The translations under genes and the position numbers were made by a program. This document shows, piece after piece, positions 45,505-54,275 of a stretch of 64,000 nucleotides of DNA (its first letter is position 1; the number at the start of each line of letters is the position of its first letter). Origin of the DNA: Massiliimalia massiliensis (lineage in GTDB: Bacteria; Bacillota; Clostridia; Oscillospirales; Ruminococcaceae); contig NZ_FUHT01000004.1 of assembly GCF_900155615.1 (NCBI RefSeq), positions 620,001-684,000 of the forward strand, in the 5' to 3' direction. A model generated the notes under the pieces. That model ran no database searches. It saw only the letters and a program-made list of their open reading frames with translations, and had not been told where the DNA came from.

Positions 45505-45582
45505 TTCTACTTGGGCAACAACCCCATGGTCGGTGCGACGGTTGCTTGCGCTGTTGCGGTCGAGGAAGCAATGAAAAAATAA
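45505..45582 (+). other. Right attachment junction with the 3' end of a chromosomal gene
   Basis: From about 45,505 the base composition rises sharply and a short reading frame (ending GATVACAVAVEEAMKK, then TAA at 45580-45582) appears. Upstream the frame runs into a stop (45484-45486) in AT-rich element DNA. A terminator follows at once. This fits an element inserted at the 3' end of a protein gene, leaving a gene end at the right junction. The gene family is not recognised. The matching left copy would lie outside the window. Confidence 0.6.
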
Positions 45583-45606
45583 TCTTCTTTTGAAAAGATC
45601 AAATCG

Positions 45607-45635
45607 AAAACCTCCTTGAAATTCAGGGAGGTTTT
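45607..45635 (+). terminator. Terminator of the gene at the attachment junction
   Basis: AAAACCTCCTTGA (45607-45619) pairs with 45623-45635 with one G-T pair, followed by TT and a T-rich stretch. It ends the chromosomal gene whose 3' end is at 45582. Confidence 0.8.
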
Positions 45636-45668
45636 TTGTGTCTTACGACAAATATTATGTCTTTTTAG

Positions 45669-45698
45669 TTGATTTTTTTAGAAAAACTATAGTATAAT
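45669..45698 (+). promoter_or_regulatory. Promoter of the MoxR/DUF58/DUF4129 operon
   Basis: TTGATT (45669-45674) and TATAAT (45693-45698) are separated by 18 bp and followed by AAGGAG and ATG 45736. Confidence 0.65.
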
Positions 45699-45735
45699 AA
45701 AAGATAAGATTTTGTTATGCTAAGGAGATTGAACT

Positions 45736-46683
45736 ATGGTGGATATAAAAATGTTATCTGACCGGCTAGTACAGAATATTGGCACCGTGATCAAGGGAAA
45801 GGATGATGTAATTCAAAAGGTCGTTGTGTGCCTGTTCTGTTCTGGTCATATTCTTCTGGAGGATGTACCGGGTACAGGGAAAACCACATTAGCCAAAGCG
45901 CTTGCCCGTTCTGTAAACTGTGATTTTAAACGGGTTCAGTTTACTCCAGACCTTTTGCCATCTGATCTGACCGGTGTGAATTTCTATCATCAGAAATCCG
46001 GAGAATTCCAGTTTAAAAAGGGTGCGCTTTTTACGAATATTCTATTGGGCGATGAGATAAACCGCGCAACGCCCAGGACGCAGTCCAGTCTGTTGGAATG
46101 TATGGAGGAACGGCAGGTTTCTGTTGATGGGAATACCTATCCCTTATCCGAGCCATTTCTGGTAATCGCAACCCAGAATCCGATTGAAATACAGGGAACC
46201 TTTCCTTTGCCGGAAGCCCAGCTTGACCGTTTTTTTATGCGCCTGAGCATGGGATATCCCGATGTGCAGAATGAAAAAGCGATGCTGAGCCGGGAACAAA
46301 CCGACCGGCCGACTGAAAGCATTCGGCCGGTGGCCTCTGCAGAAGAAGTGATAGAGGCACAGCAATGTATCCAGACTGTTAAGGTCGGGGAGGCAGTGAA
46401 AGATTATCTGCTTGATCTGGTGCATGCGACTAGGAGCTATGATAAAATCCGCTTGGGCGTCAGCCCGCGCGGCAGCTTGGCACTGATGCGCGCTGCTCAG
46501 GCGATGGCTGCAGTGCAGGGGAGGGATTATGTAATTCCTGATGATATTCAGGATGTTGCTGAGGATGTTCTGGCGCACCGCATGATCTGCAAAGGGCACA
46601 ACATGATGCAAAACAGCGAAATTGCCAAAGAGTATCTACGGCAAATTGTCAATCAGACTACAGTTCCGGTAGAAAGAAAGTAA
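45736..46683 (+). CDS. MoxR-family AAA+ ATPase
   Basis: This 315-residue protein has Walker A EDVPGTGKTTLAKAL (about residues 39-53), Walker B ILLGDEINRATPRTQSSLLECMEE, sensor IATQNPIE, and the full MoxR length and order. It normally acts with DUF58 and VWA-type partners as a chaperone; the DUF58 gene follows five bases later. It is chromosomal and much closer to standard MoxR than the element copy at 7614-8981. Probable role: maturation of cell-surface proteins or enzymes. Confidence 0.92.
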   Translation: MVDIKMLSDRLVQNIGTVIKGKDDVIQKVVVCLFCSGHILLEDVPGTGKTTLAKALARSVNCDFKRVQFTPDLLPSDLTGVNFYHQKSGEFQFKKGALFTNILLGDEINRATPRTQSSLLECMEERQVSVDGNTYPLSEPFLVIATQNPIEIQGTFPLPEAQLDRFFMRLSMGYPDVQNEKAMLSREQTDRPTESIRPVASAEEVIEAQQCIQTVKVGEAVKDYLLDLVHATRSYDKIRLGVSPRGSLALMRAAQAMAAVQGRDYVIPDDIQDVAEDVLAHRMICKGHNMMQNSEIAKEYLRQIVNQTTVPVERK

Positions 46684-46687
46684 TCAT

Positions 46688-47848
46688 ATGGAATTTTTAG
46701 CTTTGCTTTTGATTATTCTATTTGCGGTTTTTGCACAGAATTGGATTTTTGAGCACTGGGGCTTGAAGAAACTTGATTATCATTGCCGTCTGAGTACAGA
46801 CGAGGCTGTACAATATGATGAAATTGAACTGGTGGAAACCATTGTCAACAGGAAATGGCTTCCGGCTCCCTGGTTGAAATCGGAAATTACTGTCTCGCGG
46901 GATTTGGATTTTGCCGGCGCGCAGTCAGTGGTTACAGATAAGTCCCGGTTTGTGCCAAGCTTTTTCATGGTACGGAGTTATCAGAAGGTGGAACGGGTCT
47001 GGAAAGTGAATTGTACTAGACGGGGCGAAATGGAAATTCAGAAAATTGTCCTGGTCTCCACCGACCTGTTCGGCAATGTGACCCTTTCCAGGCCGGTCGA
47101 GACAGACGCCCATGTCCTGGTTCTGCCAAAGCCATTTGACATGGAGGAAATGTTCTTTGCGCCCAAAAATCTGACCGGCGACACTGTGGTACGAAAGAAC
47201 CTTTTGGAAGATCCGTTTTTCTTCTCCGGCGTGCGGGAATACACTGGGCATGAATCGATGAACCAGATCCACTGGAACGCCTCGGTAAAAGAACAGAATC
47301 TGATGGTATATCAGCACGATTCTACTTCAAGTCAGACGCTGACAGTGCTGCTTAACATGCAGTCGCGCGAACGGGATTTTTCGGAGGTGCCGGTTTTGCT
47401 GGAGGGATGTATCCGCACCTGCGTTGCGGTTCTGGAGAACACGTTAACGGAGCAAATCCCTGTGCGGCTAATGGTGAATGGGAATATTTCAGCAAGCCTT
47501 CTAAAAACACATCAGGGATTGGTGTCCACTCAGTCATGGGGCCAGGAACATATTCTGGAGCTATACCGCCTTCTGGCAAAATTGAAATACGGAATCAGTG
47601 ATTCCTTTGACGATTATCTGATGGATATTTCGGATTCCGTCACCTCCTCTGATATTGTGATTGTCACCTCATATCTGACTGACACTATTTGCGAATTTAT
47701 CCGATTAAAGCAGAGGCAGGGCATCCGTGTCAAATGCTTTATTTTAGGACGCATTTCTGAGGAGGAAATCCCGGACGACCTGGATTTATTCTGCCTTAGG
47801 GAGCAATATAATGAACAGACACAAAGCAGGGAGGAATGGGTATCATGA
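46688..47848 (+). CDS. DUF58-domain protein
   Basis: This 386-residue protein has an N-terminal membrane helix (about residues 2-17), a beta-rich region, then the DUF58 signature FFSGVREYTGHESMNQIHWNASVKEQNLMVYQ (about 178-209). DUF58 proteins carry a VWA-like fold and pair with MoxR ATPases. The gene overlaps the next one by a few bases, so the three genes form one unit. Confidence 0.88.
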   Translation: MEFLALLLIILFAVFAQNWIFEHWGLKKLDYHCRLSTDEAVQYDEIELVETIVNRKWLPAPWLKSEITVSRDLDFAGAQSVVTDKSRFVPSFFMVRSYQKVERVWKVNCTRRGEMEIQKIVLVSTDLFGNVTLSRPVETDAHVLVLPKPFDMEEMFFAPKNLTGDTVVRKNLLEDPFFFSGVREYTGHESMNQIHWNASVKEQNLMVYQHDSTSSQTLTVLLNMQSRERDFSEVPVLLEGCIRTCVAVLENTLTEQIPVRLMVNGNISASLLKTHQGLVSTQSWGQEHILELYRLLAKLKYGISDSFDDYLMDISDSVTSSDIVIVTSYLTDTICEFIRLKQRQGIRVKCFILGRISEEEIPDDLDLFCLREQYNEQTQSREEWVS

Positions 47849-49212
47849 AAAATCCTTTGCCTGTTGTACTGAAATATCTTTCCATTTTTGCCTGCTTTCT
47901 CCTGCCTTATCCGCTGTTTACACTGGCGATTTATCTGTTTACGCGGTCTAGCGTGGGGCTGACGCTGTGGGGTGTTTTGGCAATGGAAGCCAACGGTTTT
48001 TTGGGATGTATGATCTCCCTGGTGTTGAATCGTCCAAAAAATCCTATTGCGCCGGTCATAAAAAATATCACTGTGATTGCAGTCGGAATCCTGGCTGGGA
48101 TTGTAACCGGAATGATCTTTTCCTATTCCGGAATCATTTCAATGGTTCTTTTTTTCGTTTTTTCTGCGGTCTGCTTTTTCTGTGGTTCCCGTCTGTATTA
48201 CAATCATTATGCGGAAATTCTTAAGACGATGCTGGTTTTAGGCTTTGCATTTGCCAACCTGCTCTCTCTGTTATTAATTTTTTGCCTGACAGAGAAGGAA
48301 TCGTCAGCTACCCGGTTTTTAGCGCCGTTGTTTCTTCTGGTACTGCTGATCTATGCGTTGGTGAGAAATCAAAGCAATATTGATCAGCTTATGGAACGGC
48401 GCCGGCATAAAATGGAGCATCTTCCCAAAAAGATACGTTATTATAACAGTATCCTGTTGGGCATCATGTGTCTGGTTACCTTGATTTTCTTTCTCGCCAA
48501 GGATCAGATTGCCGACGGAATCGGTTGGATCGGCAGGGAACTGATTCGGTTGATTATTTTGGTGATTGGTGCGATTACCACACTCCTCAGCAGTCTCCTA
48601 GGCTTTCAGAAAGCCGGAACCTCTGTGCCGGAGTTGGGAGACGGGCAGTTTCCCACTGCGGAATCGGGTGCGGCTTCTGATTTTCCGGTCGGAATTGTGC
48701 TTCTAATTATCATCATTGTGCTCCTGATTCTTTTTCGCAAACCGATTATCAATAAGCTGCGCGAAATCGGCGGAAAGCTGGCAGCCCTATTAAACAAGAG
48801 CAGAGTTCTCCAGCGTACAGAGATTCACAGTGAATACTATGAGGATTATGTCCATACCTTGACAGACGAGGAACGCGGGATGGAAAATGGAAAGAAAGAT
48901 GACATTGACCATATCCGTAAATGGAAAAAGCTTTACAGAAAATATCTGCGGGTTCATGAACCGGAAAAACGGTGCGAGATGGGATACCGTCTTTTTTTAG
49001 ACTGGTTAATCCTTCAACATATTGACATTGCCCCTCATGATACGACCTGGGATATTCTGCAAAAGGGAAAACAGCATTTTGAATTGCTTGACGGAATGGA
49101 TATCACAGAAATTTACAATCTATTTCTCTATCGTGAGGATATAGTCTCTCCTCAGCAGATTGAGTCATTGGATCTGTTTTTAAAACAGCTTTTAACAATA
49201 TCCAGGCTGTAA
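47845..49212 (+). CDS. Multi-pass membrane protein with DUF4129-like C-terminus
   Basis: This protein of about 455 residues has several transmembrane helices in the first 180 residues plus others near 205-250 and 285-300. A cytoplasmic C-terminal domain follows with KLYRKYLRVHEPEKRCEMGYRLF and EIYNLFLYREDIVS, like DUF4129. In related operons a transglutaminase domain sits before it; here I see none. ATG 47845 lies about nine bases after GGGAGGA; ATG 47836 is too close. It completes the MoxR operon. Confidence 0.65.
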   Translation: MKNPLPVVLKYLSIFACFLLPYPLFTLAIYLFTRSSVGLTLWGVLAMEANGFLGCMISLVLNRPKNPIAPVIKNITVIAVGILAGIVTGMIFSYSGIISMVLFFVFSAVCFFCGSRLYYNHYAEILKTMLVLGFAFANLLSLLLIFCLTEKESSATRFLAPLFLLVLLIYALVRNQSNIDQLMERRRHKMEHLPKKIRYYNSILLGIMCLVTLIFFLAKDQIADGIGWIGRELIRLIILVIGAITTLLSSLLGFQKAGTSVPELGDGQFPTAESGAASDFPVGIVLLIIIIVLLILFRKPIINKLREIGGKLAALLNKSRVLQRTEIHSEYYEDYVHTLTDEERGMENGKKDDIDHIRKWKKLYRKYLRVHEPEKRCEMGYRLFLDWLILQHIDIAPHDTTWDILQKGKQHFELLDGMDITEIYNLFLYREDIVSPQQIESLDLFLKQLLTISRL

Positions 49213-49250
49213 AAAAGGAGGTATTGACTTCTGTCAATACCTCCTTTTTT
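49211..49250. terminator. Bidirectional terminator between convergent genes
   Basis: The 18-bp perfect arms 49211-49228 and 49233-49250 surround TTCT, with A- and T-runs in the arms. It serves the DUF4129 gene and the small gene on the other strand. Confidence 0.88.
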
Positions 49251-49422
49251 ACTTTTTCGCCGCGTGCTTGGCATAACGGTACATATCGTCTACCGTATGA
49301 ATATCAAAGGTACACTGCTGCAAAAACCCCTGTTCCTGCTCGGACAGGCTCATGAAATATTCCTTTGCCGCGTTGTTCTCGGAAAGAAGCTGATTCAGGT
49401 TATTAGACGGTTGGTTGTTCAT
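49249..49422 (-). CDS. Small conserved-looking protein, 57 residues
   Basis: This is a small acidic protein with one strong helix-rich block (NNAAKEYFMSLSEQEQGFLQQ) and a second helix (HTVDDMYRYAKHAAKK). I do not recognise a named family, though short proteins with this layout occur in clostridia. ATG 49422 was chosen over upstream starts because AGAAAGGA precedes it; the longer frame from 49533 is probably not translated. Function unknown. Confidence 0.55.
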   Translation of the reverse strand: MNNQPSNNLNQLLSENNAAKEYFMSLSEQEQGFLQQCTFDIHTVDDMYRYAKHAAKK

Positions 49423-49633
49423 TATGATGACCATTCCTTTCTTGAAAAATCGTACAGCTTTTGTCATCGCCAAAATAACGGCGGTATCTTTGCCGTCAAG
49501 GCGCAAAACTGTATTTGAAAATTTATTTTTCAAACTTTAGACCTTCAAATTGTTAGTGCACAAATTAAGATGACAAAAATATTTTTAACGATTCAGAGGA
49601 TAATATTCCAGAGCAGATAAAAAGCGGATAAAA

Positions 49634-49662
49634 TTGACTTTTTTGTCAGATTACGTTATGAT
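49634..49662 (+). promoter_or_regulatory. metK promoter
   Basis: TTGACT (49634-49639) and TATGAT (49657-49662) are 17 bp apart. The leader to ATG 49717 is only about 50 bases, too short for a SAM riboswitch, and none is seen. Confidence 0.75.
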
Positions 49663-49716
49663 ATATAAAGTGACAGAAATATTATTTTTGCGGAATCAGG
49701 ATCGAGGAGGATCAGA

Positions 49717-50901
49717 ATGAATCGAACATTGTTTACTTCGGAATCGGTAACGGAAGGACATCCGGATAAAATTTGCGACCAGATTTCCGATGCGATTTTA
49801 GATGAAATTATCTCGAAGGACCCCAATGCTCGTGTGGCGTGCGAAACCACCTGTACGACTGGGATTGTTTCTATTATGGGGGAAATTACTACAAACTGCT
49901 ATGCGGATATTCCGAGCATTGCCAGACGCGTAGTCAAAGAGATTGGCTATGACCGTGCAAAATATGGTTTTGACGCAACCACCTGTGCTGTTGTCACTTC
50001 GATTGACGAGCAGTCCCCGGATATTGCTATGGGTGTGAACGAGGGGTATGAAAATAAGATAGGTGCTGTCAGGGAAGAGGACAATATGACCGGCGCAGGC
50101 GACCAGGGCATGATGTTTGGCTATGCCTGTGATGAAACTCCGGAACTCATGCCGATGCCGATTGCCCTTGCCCATAAGCTGGCGATGAGGCTGACAAAGG
50201 TACGGAAAGAGGAAATTTTGCCTTATCTGCGCCCGGATGGAAAAACCCAGGTTACCATTGAATATGACGATGGGCAGCCGAAACGTGTGGATACCGTTGT
50301 TGTATCCTCACAGCATGCTCCGGAAGTCAGCCTTGAACAGATTCGGGCTGATATTACGGAGCAGGTGATCCGTGCTACCATCCCGGCTGAATTGATGGAT
50401 GAGAATACGAAAATTTATATCAACCCAACAGGCCGATTTGTGATCGGCGGGCCGCAGGGTGACAGCGGGCTGACCGGAAGGAAGATCATTGTCGATACCT
50501 ACGGCGGCTATGCGCGGCATGGCGGCGGAGCGTTTTCCGGCAAAGACCCAACTAAGGTAGACCGCAGTGCCGCTTATGCAGCCAGATGGGTTGCGAAGAA
50601 TGTAGTAGCCGCAGGATTGGCGAGAAAATGCGAGGTTCAGCTTGCTTATGCAATCGGAGTAGCGCATCCGGTTTCTATTATGGTCGACACCTTTGGAACC
50701 GGAACAGCTTCAGATGACGAAATTGTCAGTGCGATTACCAAGGTGTTTGATCTTCGCCCGAATGCGATTATCAAGGCGTTAGACCTGAGAAAGCCGATTT
50801 ACCGGTCTCTGGCCGCATATGGACATATGGGCAGGGAAGACCTAGGCGTTACCTGGGAGAAAACTGACCGTGTTGACGCGTTAAAAGCTGCGCTGAAGTA
50901 A
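49717..50901 (+). CDS. metK: S-adenosylmethionine synthetase
   Basis: This 394-residue protein has the standard MetK blocks: [54 protein letters not shown] and [19 protein letters not shown], all at usual positions and full length. It makes S-adenosylmethionine from methionine and ATP, the methyl donor for the methyltransferases in this window. The ribosome site is AGGAGG. It is a single-gene unit with its own promoter and terminator. Confidence 0.97.
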   Translation: MNRTLFTSESVTEGHPDKICDQISDAILDEIISKDPNARVACETTCTTGIVSIMGEITTNCYADIPSIARRVVKEIGYDRAKYGFDATTCAVVTSIDEQSPDIAMGVNEGYENKIGAVREEDNMTGAGDQGMMFGYACDETPELMPMPIALAHKLAMRLTKVRKEEILPYLRPDGKTQVTIEYDDGQPKRVDTVVVSSQHAPEVSLEQIRADITEQVIRATIPAELMDENTKIYINPTGRFVIGGPQGDSGLTGRKIIVDTYGGYARHGGGAFSGKDPTKVDRSAAYAARWVAKNVVAAGLARKCEVQLAYAIGVAHPVSIMVDTFGTGTASDDEIVSAITKVFDLRPNAIIKALDLRKPIYRSLAAYGHMGREDLGVTWEKTDRVDALKAALK

Positions 50902-50911
50902 AATGTGATAG

Positions 50912-50946
50912 AAAAAAGAGATACTCGATAAGAGTATCTCTTTTTT
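50912..50946. terminator. Bidirectional terminator between metK and apgM
   Basis: The 15-bp perfect arms 50912-50926 and 50932-50946 (AAAAAAGAGATACTC) serve both convergent genes. Confidence 0.88.
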
Positions 50947-50951
50947 ATTGG

Positions 50952-52169
50952 CTATCCGTTAATAAATTCGCTGAGAAGCCCCGGGCCAAAGGGGACGGAT
51001 ACGCCCGTCTGCTTCGCATGCTGCTCATCAAAAATATCCATTTCCGGATTCTCTTTTGCCTTGGACTTTTGATAGATTAAAAACGGGACAGGGTCAGATA
51101 CATGGGTTTTCAGCGCCAGCGGAGTTGCGTGGTCAGGCAGGATCATGATTTTGTAATCTTCACCAGACTGATCAAGATATTCACAAACCCTTTTCAGAAT
51201 TTTTTCATCAATGATTTCCAGAGAACGGACTTTATTCTCCATTTCAAAACGATGTCCGCACTCATCCGGCGCTTCCACATGGATATAAACAAAGTCCATA
51301 CCATCCTGTAAGGCTTTGATGCAGGCCGCGGCTTTCCCATCAAAGTTGGTGTCAATGTAGCCGGTAGCGCCATCCACTTCAATGACGTCCATCTTTGCCA
51401 GCTTGCCGATCCCCTTAATCAGATCCACCGCCGAGATCACTGCTCCGCGAAGGCCATTTTTCTCTTCAAAAGCCGGAAGGGCCGCGCTTTTTCCGTTTCC
51501 CCACAGCCAGATGGAATTGGCCGGCCGAAGTCCTCTGGCAATTCTGGCCTGATTAACTGGATGGTCTTTCAGTACCTCGTAGCTCTTTTTCATCATTTCC
51601 AAAAGCTTTGCAGCATTCGGGGATTTCGGCAAATATTCGGTTACCTTCCGTCCGGTGATGTCATGAGGCGGAGTCAGTTCCCCCAGATCGTCGGAACCAT
51701 GATGCCAGACCAGGCAATGCCGGTAGCTGACGCCGCTGTAATAGGTGAATTCGATGTTGTCAAATACCTGCTTTAAGGTCTTGACGATTTCCGAGCCTTC
51801 TGCGGTAGAAATATCGTCCGCACAATAATCTACCATAGTTTTATCCGCATATTCCGCCTCATCGCTCAGCGTTACCAGATTGCAGCGCATAGCGATATCA
51901 TCGGAAGCCATTTGAATCCCAATGCTTGCCGCTTCCAGCGGGGAGCGCCCGGTATAATAAAGCTTGGGATCATATCCCATTACGGAAAGATTGGCGACAT
52001 CGCTTCCGGGCTTGAAGCCGTCGGCAACTGTCTGAACCATGCCGACTGTGCCAAACTGCGCCAGCCGGTTCATCTGCGGCTTATGTGCAACCGACATCGG
52101 GGTTTTTCCGCCCAGCTCCTGAAGCGGATAATCTGCCATTCCGTCACAAAGCAAAACAACATGTTTCAT
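50952..52169 (-). CDS. apgM: Cofactor-independent phosphoglycerate mutase (ApgM type)
   Basis: This 405-residue protein begins KHVVLLCDGMADYPLQELGG, with the metal-binding Asp, and includes KPGSDVANLSVMGYDP with the catalytic Ser region and ILPDHATPLALKTH with metal ligands. It matches the archaeal-type phosphoglycerate mutase also found in clostridia, which interconverts 3- and 2-phosphoglycerate in glycolysis. The related phosphopentomutase-like enzymes differ in the C-terminal half. It stands alone on the minus strand. Confidence 0.92.
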   Translation of the reverse strand: MKHVVLLCDGMADYPLQELGGKTPMSVAHKPQMNRLAQFGTVGMVQTVADGFKPGSDVANLSVMGYDPKLYYTGRSPLEAASIGIQMASDDIAMRCNLVTLSDEAEYADKTMVDYCADDISTAEGSEIVKTLKQVFDNIEFTYYSGVSYRHCLVWHHGSDDLGELTPPHDITGRKVTEYLPKSPNAAKLLEMMKKSYEVLKDHPVNQARIARGLRPANSIWLWGNGKSAALPAFEEKNGLRGAVISAVDLIKGIGKLAKMDVIEVDGATGYIDTNFDGKAAACIKALQDGMDFVYIHVEAPDECGHRFEMENKVRSLEIIDEKILKRVCEYLDQSGEDYKIMILPDHATPLALKTHVSDPVPFLIYQKSKAKENPEMDIFDEQHAKQTGVSVPFGPGLLSEFING

Positions 52170-52260
52170 AAATTCTATACCTCTGTCTCAAACAAAATTC
52201 TGTTTATATTTTAACACAATTCCATTAAAAAGACAAATGTATTTCTATCAGAGACAATTA

Positions 52261-53223
52261 TTACCGTTCCATTCCACGATGGAATTCGTTGACGAACCAG
52301 ATGTCCTCTATTTGAAAGCTTTTTCCGCGCAGATATTCCAACACGCCGGCATCTGTCTGAAAATCAAACCGTACACGATAGGCGCACAGCGCCTGGTGTT
52401 TATAGCCGTATTTTCGGTTGATCTCATTCCTTCCATATTTTCCGTCTCCGAGCAGAGGCGTTCCCAAATAGGCCATATGCGCCCGGATTTGGTGGGTACG
52501 TCCGGTATGCAGTGTAATTTCCGCCAGGGAAAGGCCGTTTTTAGATTCCAATACCCGGTATTCCGTAATCATGGTTTTTGTATCCGGGTCAGGATACTCC
52601 AGCACAGTCACCAGGTTGCGATCTGTGTCCTTCTTCATATAATGGGTGACAGTGGCTGATTCAGGATTTGGAATGCCTGTTAAGAGGCAGAGATACTGCT
52701 TTGTGATTTCACGGCGCTTTATTTTGTCATTGAGTACCCGAAGCGCAGCGGCTGTTTTGGCCACCAGCACAATCCCGCAGGTATTCCGGTCGATCCGGTT
52801 AACCAACGCAGGAGAGAAGGATAATTCATTTTCCGGAGAAAATTCGCCTTTTTCATAAAGATAATGCTTCACACGGTTAATCAAGGTGTCGGGGGTATTA
52901 TCGTTATCCTCATGAACGACCAGTCCCTGCGGCTTGTTGACTAAAAGGAGCTGTTCATCCTCATAAACCACAGCAACCTGATCAGGAACGGAGAGAAAGA
53001 CCTGATCCTGCTCCACGGTAAAAAATTCATCATTGAGGTATAAGTCCAGCTTGTCGCCCTTCTGCAGCCGGTAATTGAGCTCCGCTCTTTTTCCATTTAC
53101 CTTAATCCGTTTTTTGCGGATCGATTTGTAAAGCAGGTTTTTCGGCAGAAGCGGAACGCTTTTTTGCAGAAATTTATCCAGCCTTTGATCCGCGTCATTT
53201 TCAGCAATTAAAAATGTTTTCAC
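52261..53223 (-). CDS. RluA-family pseudouridine synthase
   Basis: This protein of about 320 residues has an N-terminal S4-like RNA-binding segment (DQRLDKFLQKSVPLLPKNLLYKSIR), the catalytic block NRIDRNTCGIVLVAKTAAALRVL with the essential Asp, and the RTHQIRAHMAYLGTPLLGDGKYG end motif. It converts uridine to pseudouridine in rRNA; the exact target (RluC or RluD type) cannot be fixed. GTG 53223 gives the usual VKTFLIAEN start; ATG 53253 is an alternative with ten extra residues. Confidence 0.9.
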   Translation of the reverse strand: MKTFLIAENDADQRLDKFLQKSVPLLPKNLLYKSIRKKRIKVNGKRAELNYRLQKGDKLDLYLNDEFFTVEQDQVFLSVPDQVAVVYEDEQLLLVNKPQGLVVHEDNDNTPDTLINRVKHYLYEKGEFSPENELSFSPALVNRIDRNTCGIVLVAKTAAALRVLNDKIKRREITKQYLCLLTGIPNPESATVTHYMKKDTDRNLVTVLEYPDPDTKTMITEYRVLESKNGLSLAEITLHTGRTHQIRAHMAYLGTPLLGDGKYGRNEINRKYGYKHQALCAYRVRFDFQTDAGVLEYLRGKSFQIEDIWFVNEFHRGMER

Positions 53224-53424
53224 AGGTATACCTGCTCTGATGGTACAGAGCATCCTTTCCTAAGCAATTATTTTTTATTATATCATAAAGCCGACCGTGA
53301 TAAAATGGCTGTGCCGCAGGGCACGAAGAAACTCGTTTTGAAAGCCGTTTTCAGGGACGTCAAACGATATCTTTAGCGTTATTATACCATGTCCTGTGTT
53401 CCTGGTTCAAGCAGTAAAAAACAG

Positions 53425-53453
53425 TTGCGTTTCCTAAAAATCCCCTGTATAAT
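53425..53453 (+). promoter_or_regulatory. radC promoter
   Basis: TTGCGT (53425-53430) and TATAAT (53448-53453) are separated by 17 bp, and GAGGGG precedes ATG 53484. A CCCCTGTAT / ATACA-GAGGGG near-palindrome overlaps the -10 box and could be an operator. Confidence 0.6.
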
Positions 53454-53483
53454 AAATTTATCATACAGAGGGGACGAAAAGAA

Positions 53484-54161
53484 ATGGATAATCCTCATAA
53501 AGGGCATCGGGAACGTTTGCGAAAAAGATTTTTGAAAGAGGGCTTTTCTTCATTCGATGACCACAATATTCTGGAGCTTGCTTTGTTTTATGTGATCCGT
53601 CAGAGAGATACCAACGAGATTGCACATGCTCTGATTCATCGTTTTGGTTCGGTGGCAGGTGTATTGGAGGCTTCACGGGAAGAGCTCAAGGAGGTGGATG
53701 GTGTATCGGAGGCGACCGCTACCTTCTTTCAGGTTATTGCTGAGATGGCAAAGGTTTACTACAATTCTGATCCGGCGCCAAAGGCGCGTGTCCTCAACCA
53801 TTCAGATCAGATCGGAGAGTATTTTGTCCGGAAATATCTCGGAGCAAAAAAGGAATTGATCTATCTGCTGATGCTGGATAATGGATTCCATGAGCTGGGC
53901 TGCGAAAAGATCGGGGAAGGAACGCTGACCAGCGCGAGCTTGAATACGCGTGAAATTGCGGAAATGGTTTTGCGCTGCCGCGCCGTCCATGTTATCTTGG
54001 CTCATAACCATCTGGTCAATGGGCCGGCTCCTTCGAATGAGGATATCGTCGCCACAAGCTATCTTCAGGCCGCGTTGGGGCATCTGGACGTGGATGTTAC
54101 CGACCATATTATCGTTTCAGGAAGAAGCTATGCTTCCCTTAAAAATTTGGATTATCTTTAA
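53484..54161 (+). CDS. radC: RadC-like JAB-domain protein
   Basis: This 225-residue protein has a helix-hairpin-helix region (VAGVLEASREELKEVDGVSEATA) and the RadC/JAB zinc motif HNHLVNGPAPSNED near residue 174, where the standard HNHPSGDPTPS is altered. RadC is a predicted metal-dependent protein with an unclear role in DNA metabolism. It is chromosomal and separate from the JAB gene of the element. It is somewhat divergent from typical RadC in the zinc loop. Confidence 0.88.
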   Translation: MDNPHKGHRERLRKRFLKEGFSSFDDHNILELALFYVIRQRDTNEIAHALIHRFGSVAGVLEASREELKEVDGVSEATATFFQVIAEMAKVYYNSDPAPKARVLNHSDQIGEYFVRKYLGAKKELIYLLMLDNGFHELGCEKIGEGTLTSASLNTREIAEMVLRCRAVHVILAHNHLVNGPAPSNEDIVATSYLQAALGHLDVDVTDHIIVSGRSYASLKNLDYL

Positions 54162-54275
54162 GCCGTCAGCCAATCCTATGGAAGACGGTTTTATTTTTAG
54201 ACTGGTTTGGCTTGACTTACAGGATATGGGGATGATAATATAAAAAGAATGCTGGAAGAAAGTGGGGAAAAGTGA

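Larger units (their letters stand above)
1..45510. mobile_element. Integrative and conjugative element, right-hand part (left end outside window)
   Basis: This region encodes a type IV secretion apparatus (VirB2-, VirB4-, VirB6-, VirD4- and PrgI-like proteins plus an M23 hydrolase), ParA/ParB, a RepA-type initiator and a large DNA-processing set (helicase, clamp, SSB, primase, Rad52-like). That content defines a conjugative element. The right end is placed near 45,505 because an in-frame 3' gene end with its own terminator starts there and the AT-rich element DNA stops. No integrase, resolvase or relaxase is visible, so these probably lie to the left of position 1. The element has two blocks, plus strand up to 24.3 kb and mostly minus strand from 24.7 to 45.3 kb. 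An integrated plasmid would look similar. Confidence 0.85.

Noticed and set aside
45335-45571. Minus-strand open frame across the attachment junction
   Set aside because: It crosses the composition change and the parA upstream repeats and encodes no recognisable protein; it is an antisense shadow.
45484-45640. tRNA gene as the integration site
   Set aside because: No cloverleaf can be drawn here; the sequence reads as the end of a protein gene with a terminator.
49634-49716. SAM riboswitch upstream of metK
   Set aside because: The leader is about 50 bases with no terminator or SAM-I core elements.
53484-54161. Chromosomal RadC as part of the element's JAB system
   Set aside because: It lies outside the element, has its own promoter and shows the RadC-type zinc loop, unrelated to the JAB gene at 12595.
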